Assembly (NCBI RefSeq): GCF_030816855.1 | Contig: NZ_JAUSYK010000001.1 | Location: 496,001-560,000, forward strand | DNA: 64,000 nucleotides | Direction of reading: 5' to 3' | Origin: Arthrobacter sp. B3I4 | GTDB taxonomy: Bacteria; Actinomycetota; Actinomycetes; Actinomycetales; Micrococcaceae | Shown here: positions 62,933 to 64,000 of the stretch, one piece after another | Layout of the letters: the number at the start of each line of letters is the position of its first letter | How positions within the stretch are numbered: position 1 is the first letter of the stretch | The notes under the pieces: model-generated | What the model was told of the DNA's origin: nothing | Database searches by the model: none | The model's input: only the letters and a program-made list of their open reading frames with translations | Made by a program: the position numbers and the translations under genes

Positions 62933-63083
62933 AATTTCTCCCTCCATGGTGTGTGCTGGCACCGTACCCCACATTCGATTTTCGAGCTGCCCGGCACCGT
63001 AGTGACACATTTCGACACGGAACCCTTCACCCGGACGGCGCGGACCGTAACGTTGAAGGAAATAAGGACTTCGGTTTCCCAAA

Positions 63084-64000
63084 ATGGCTGCAAAGGACTA
63101 TAGGACCTTGTCACTCGAATCATTGCCCGTATTGGACTACTCCCGGCTGAGCGCAGGCCCGGAGGAAGCGTCGCGGTTCCGCGACGATCTTCGCAACGCC
63201 ATGCACAATGTCGGATTCCTCTACCTGGCCGGCCATGGCATCCCGCAGGAGCTGACTGACGCGATGCTCGATGCTTCCCGCCGTTTCTTCGAACTGCCGG
63301 AGGAGCAAAAGCTGGCGGTCGAGAACATCCACAGCCCGCAGTTCCGGGGCTACACCCGGATGGGGGCCGAGCTCACTGACCGGGCGGTCGACTGGCGCGA
63401 GCAGATCGACATCGGCGTCGAGCGGGATGCCGTGCAGCCCGGGCCCGGCGTAGCCGACTACTGGCGGCTGGAAGGTCCGAACCTTTGGCCGGCCGGCCTG
63501 CCGGAGATGCAGCAGATCGTGTCCGAGTGGACGGAGCGGCTGAGTGCCATCTCCCTGGACCTTTTGCGGGCGCTGGCCGTGTCCCTCGGCGCACCCGAGG
63601 ACAGTTTTGACGCCGCCTTCGGCGAGCACGCCTTCCCCATGCTCAAAATCGTGCGCTACCCGGGGGAATCCGGTGAGGAGCCGAAACAAGGTGTCGGGTC
63701 CCACCGCGACGGCGGCGTGATCACGCTGCTCCTCGTCGAGCCCGGCAAGGGCGGCCTGCAGGTCGAGTACCAGGGAAAGTGGATTGACGCGCCCCAGGTG
63801 CCCGGAACGTTCGTCGTCAACATCGGCGAGATGCTTGAACTGGCCACGAACGGCTACCTCAAGGCGACCCTGCACCGGGTGATCTCACCGGCCCGGGGCA
63901 CCGACAGGATCTCGCTGCCCTTCTTCTACAACCCGGCGCTGGACGCGACCATGCCGCAGCTCGCGATGAGCAACGAGTTTCGGGCCAAAGCCCGCGGCCT
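63084..64000 (+). CDS. Isopenicillin N synthase-like 2OG-Fe(II) oxygenase, partial
   Basis: The 305 visible residues run off the right edge. The N-terminal DIOX_N domain includes AMHNVGFLYLAGHGIP and FFELPEEQKLAV. The Fe(II) site is His207, Asp209 and His264 (GSHRDGG ... TLHRV), and the co-substrate site is Arg275-Ile-Ser277 (DRISLPFFYNP). The family oxidises diverse small molecules with O2 and 2-oxoglutarate; bacterial members often act on amino acids or hormones. ATG 63084 starts 151 bp from the divergent dehalogenase. Its substrate is unknown. Confidence 0.88.
   Translation, partial: MAAKDYRTLSLESLPVLDYSRLSAGPEEASRFRDDLRNAMHNVGFLYLAGHGIPQELTDAMLDASRRFFELPEEQKLAVENIHSPQFRGYTRMGAELTDRAVDWREQIDIGVERDAVQPGPGVADYWRLEGPNLWPAGLPEMQQIVSEWTERLSAISLDLLRALAVSLGAPEDSFDAAFGEHAFPMLKIVRYPGESGEEPKQGVGSHRDGGVITLLLVEPGKGGLQVEYQGKWIDAPQVPGTFVVNIGEMLELATNGYLKATLHRVISPARGTDRISLPFFYNPALDATMPQLAMSNEFRAKARG

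Overview
The window is high-GC DNA with short intergenic gaps, GTG starts and many ATGA-type overlaps. Its gene families (DUF3618/holin/YihY membrane cluster, NarGHJI with NarK, GH65 fused to a HAD domain, DUF4383, DUF445, thiamine-binding protein, ArsR with a cation diffusion facilitator) point to an actinobacterium of the Arthrobacter/Pseudarthrobacter type (Micrococcaceae). That placement is inferred from protein families, not from an rRNA gene. No rRNA, tRNA or CRISPR array was seen.

Layout. 1-3.3 kb: flavin reductase (cut by the left edge), 3-hydroxybutyrate dehydrogenase, a divergent LysR regulator and a spermidine-synthase-like protein; the last two converge on one long hairpin. 3.4-6.7 kb: a four-gene envelope cluster behind a block of interleaved palindromes. 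7-20.2 kb: universal stress protein, zinc alcohol dehydrogenase, HAD-GH65 fusion, secreted polysaccharide deacetylase, P1B metal ATPase, PEP synthase, and a Na,K-ATPase-like pump broken by a frameshift. 20.3-23.6 kb: glycosyltransferase 2, a PIG-L deacetylase/NodS-type methyltransferase fusion with two in-frame TAG codons, and an acyl-CoA-dehydrogenase-like protein. Together these look like a small glycoconjugate pathway with a Nod-factor-like set of activities. 23.8-35.7 kb: mostly single genes, plus an AzlCD pair and a two-gene ABC exporter. 35.9-37.9 kb: an ArsR, cation exporter and HesB-like protein operon, all translationally coupled. 39-46.8 kb: an accessory region with a methyltransferase remnant, a Cys-cluster/pentapeptide protein, small lipoproteins, ArsR-SRPBCC, and an IS30 element that has cut off the 5' end of a DUF1214 gene. 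47-55.1 kb: the respiratory nitrate reductase operon narGHJI-narK. 55.2-64 kb: lipoprotein, 5-oxoprolinase subunit, hypothetical protein, succinate-semialdehyde dehydrogenase, a c-di-GMP (GEMM-I) riboswitch in front of a GAF-GGDEF-EAL protein, a type II haloacid dehalogenase, and an isopenicillin-N-synthase-like oxygenase cut by the right edge.

How the parts work together. The nar operon gives nitrate uptake and respiration. The riboswitch makes c-di-GMP turnover self-sensing. The ArsR/cation-exporter operon handles metal efflux. Several genes are degraded or carry lost catalytic residues: the pump frameshift, the two amber codons, the HAD domain without its catalytic aspartates, and the truncated DUF1214 and methyltransferase genes. 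These are as informative as the intact genes. All function calls come from reading the sequence; no database search was run.
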